Part shown: piece by piece, positions 30,749-30,882 of the stretch
Numbering within the stretch: position 1 is the stretch's first letter
Layout of the letters: every line of letters starts with the position of its first letter
Source of the DNA: Clostridia bacterium
Lineage (GTDB): Bacteria > Bacillota_A > Clostridia > Christensenellales > Aristaeellaceae
Length of the DNA stretch: 30,882 nt
Assembly: GCA_017481065.1 (NCBI GenBank)
Contig: JAFUPT010000043.1
Coordinates: 1-30,882, forward strand
Direction of reading: 5' to 3'
Position numbers and translations under genes: made by a program
The notes under the pieces: generated by a model
The model's input: the letters and a program-made list of their open reading frames with translations, nothing else
Told to the model about the DNA's origin: nothing
Database searches by the model: none

Positions 30749-30779
30749 AAAAAATGACCTCGTTCCGAGGTCATTTTTT
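30749..30779. terminator. Bidirectional terminator after the YdcF gene
   Basis: AAAAAATGACCTCG-TTC-CGAGGTCATTTTTT, with six A before and six T after the stem. Confidence 0.88.
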
Positions 30780-30791
30780 CTATTGGGGATT

Positions 30792-30845
30792 CTTAAGGGC
30801 ATCATGCCCTTAAGCAGGGGTCCTTAGGGGACAGAGTCCCCTAAG
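30792..30845. repeat. Palindrome module pair, locus 5, right half
   Basis: CTTAAGGGCAT-N-ATGCCCTTAAG (30792-30814), CAGGGGTC, and CTTAGGGGAC-N3-GTCCCCTAAG (30823-30845). It ends 37 bases before the window edge. Confidence 0.8.
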
Positions 30846-30882
30846 CGTAACTCCCCGTCATACCATGCCGCTCATGCCCATC

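Noticed and set aside
1..30882. tRNA or rRNA genes
   Set aside because: No cloverleaf-type sequence with a GTTCRA arm or rRNA-like conserved block was recognised on reading; a covariance-model scan could not be run.

Overview
The window looks like a GC-rich chromosome segment of an anaerobic Clostridia (Firmicutes) bacterium, probably a gut or rumen commensal. The evidence is two complete T-box leaders, strong GGAGG-type ribosome sites, TTGACA/TATAAT promoters with 17-bp spacers, a flavodiiron oxygen/NO-detoxification protein, and intergenic inverted repeats of the kind seen in gut Clostridia. No rRNA, tRNA, CRISPR array, transposase or phage gene was seen, and a finer taxonomic placement is not supportable from sequence reading alone.

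Layout. (1) 1-5001, plus strand: the 3' end of an NAD(P)H-hydrate dehydratase gene, a small unknown protein, a metallo-beta-lactamase-fold hydrolase, an HD-domain protein, then an FGGY sugar kinase directly abutting a phosphoglucomutase/phosphomannomutase. (2) 5302-12664, minus strand: a sugar or polyol operon. Its transcription order is substrate-binding protein, two-domain ATPase, permease (RbsBAC type), sugar-phosphate isomerase/epimerase-like protein, then Gfo/Idh/MocA oxidoreductase; an L-fucose-isomerase-like gene with its own promoter lies upstream. A divergent pair on the plus strand (13049-15200) adds a second Gfo/Idh/MocA dehydrogenase and a zinc-dependent sorbitol-dehydrogenase-like enzyme. 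Together these look like an uptake and redox/isomerisation pathway for an unidentified sugar or polyol; the palindromes in both minus-strand promoters suggest a local repressor encoded elsewhere. (3) 15646-18477: the TrkA-TrkH potassium uptake pair. (4) 18587-20428: a four-domain flavodiiron protein. (5) 20746-21636, minus: a DUF89 damage-control phosphatase-like protein.

(6) 21739-27402, plus: the most interesting part. A TrpXYZ-type amino-acid ABC transporter locus has three paralogous substrate-binding proteins, one permease and one ATPase. The first binding protein sits behind a T-box whose specifier codon reads UUC (Phe). The second has its own promoter and a T-box reading UAC (Tyr). The third has no leader. 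Both antiterminator bulges are UGGU, which fits tRNAs with discriminator A (Phe, Tyr) and not Trp. The locus therefore appears to be a Phe/Tyr-responsive importer with exchangeable binding proteins and two RNA switches in series.

(7) 27416-30578: a DUF3786 protein, a second FGGY kinase and a YdcF-type membrane protein.

Across the window, gaps at transcription-unit ends hold a modular family of palindromes (about 23 bp with covarying loop-proximal bases, paired with a GGGG/CCCC hairpin) arranged in inverted orientation around bidirectional terminators. Other intergenic structures are a roughly 150-bp imperfect palindrome (6513-6663), a clostridial-type inverted element (15327-15430), an 11-bp tandem repeat (30595-30660) and stem-loops between binding-protein genes and their downstream transporter genes.
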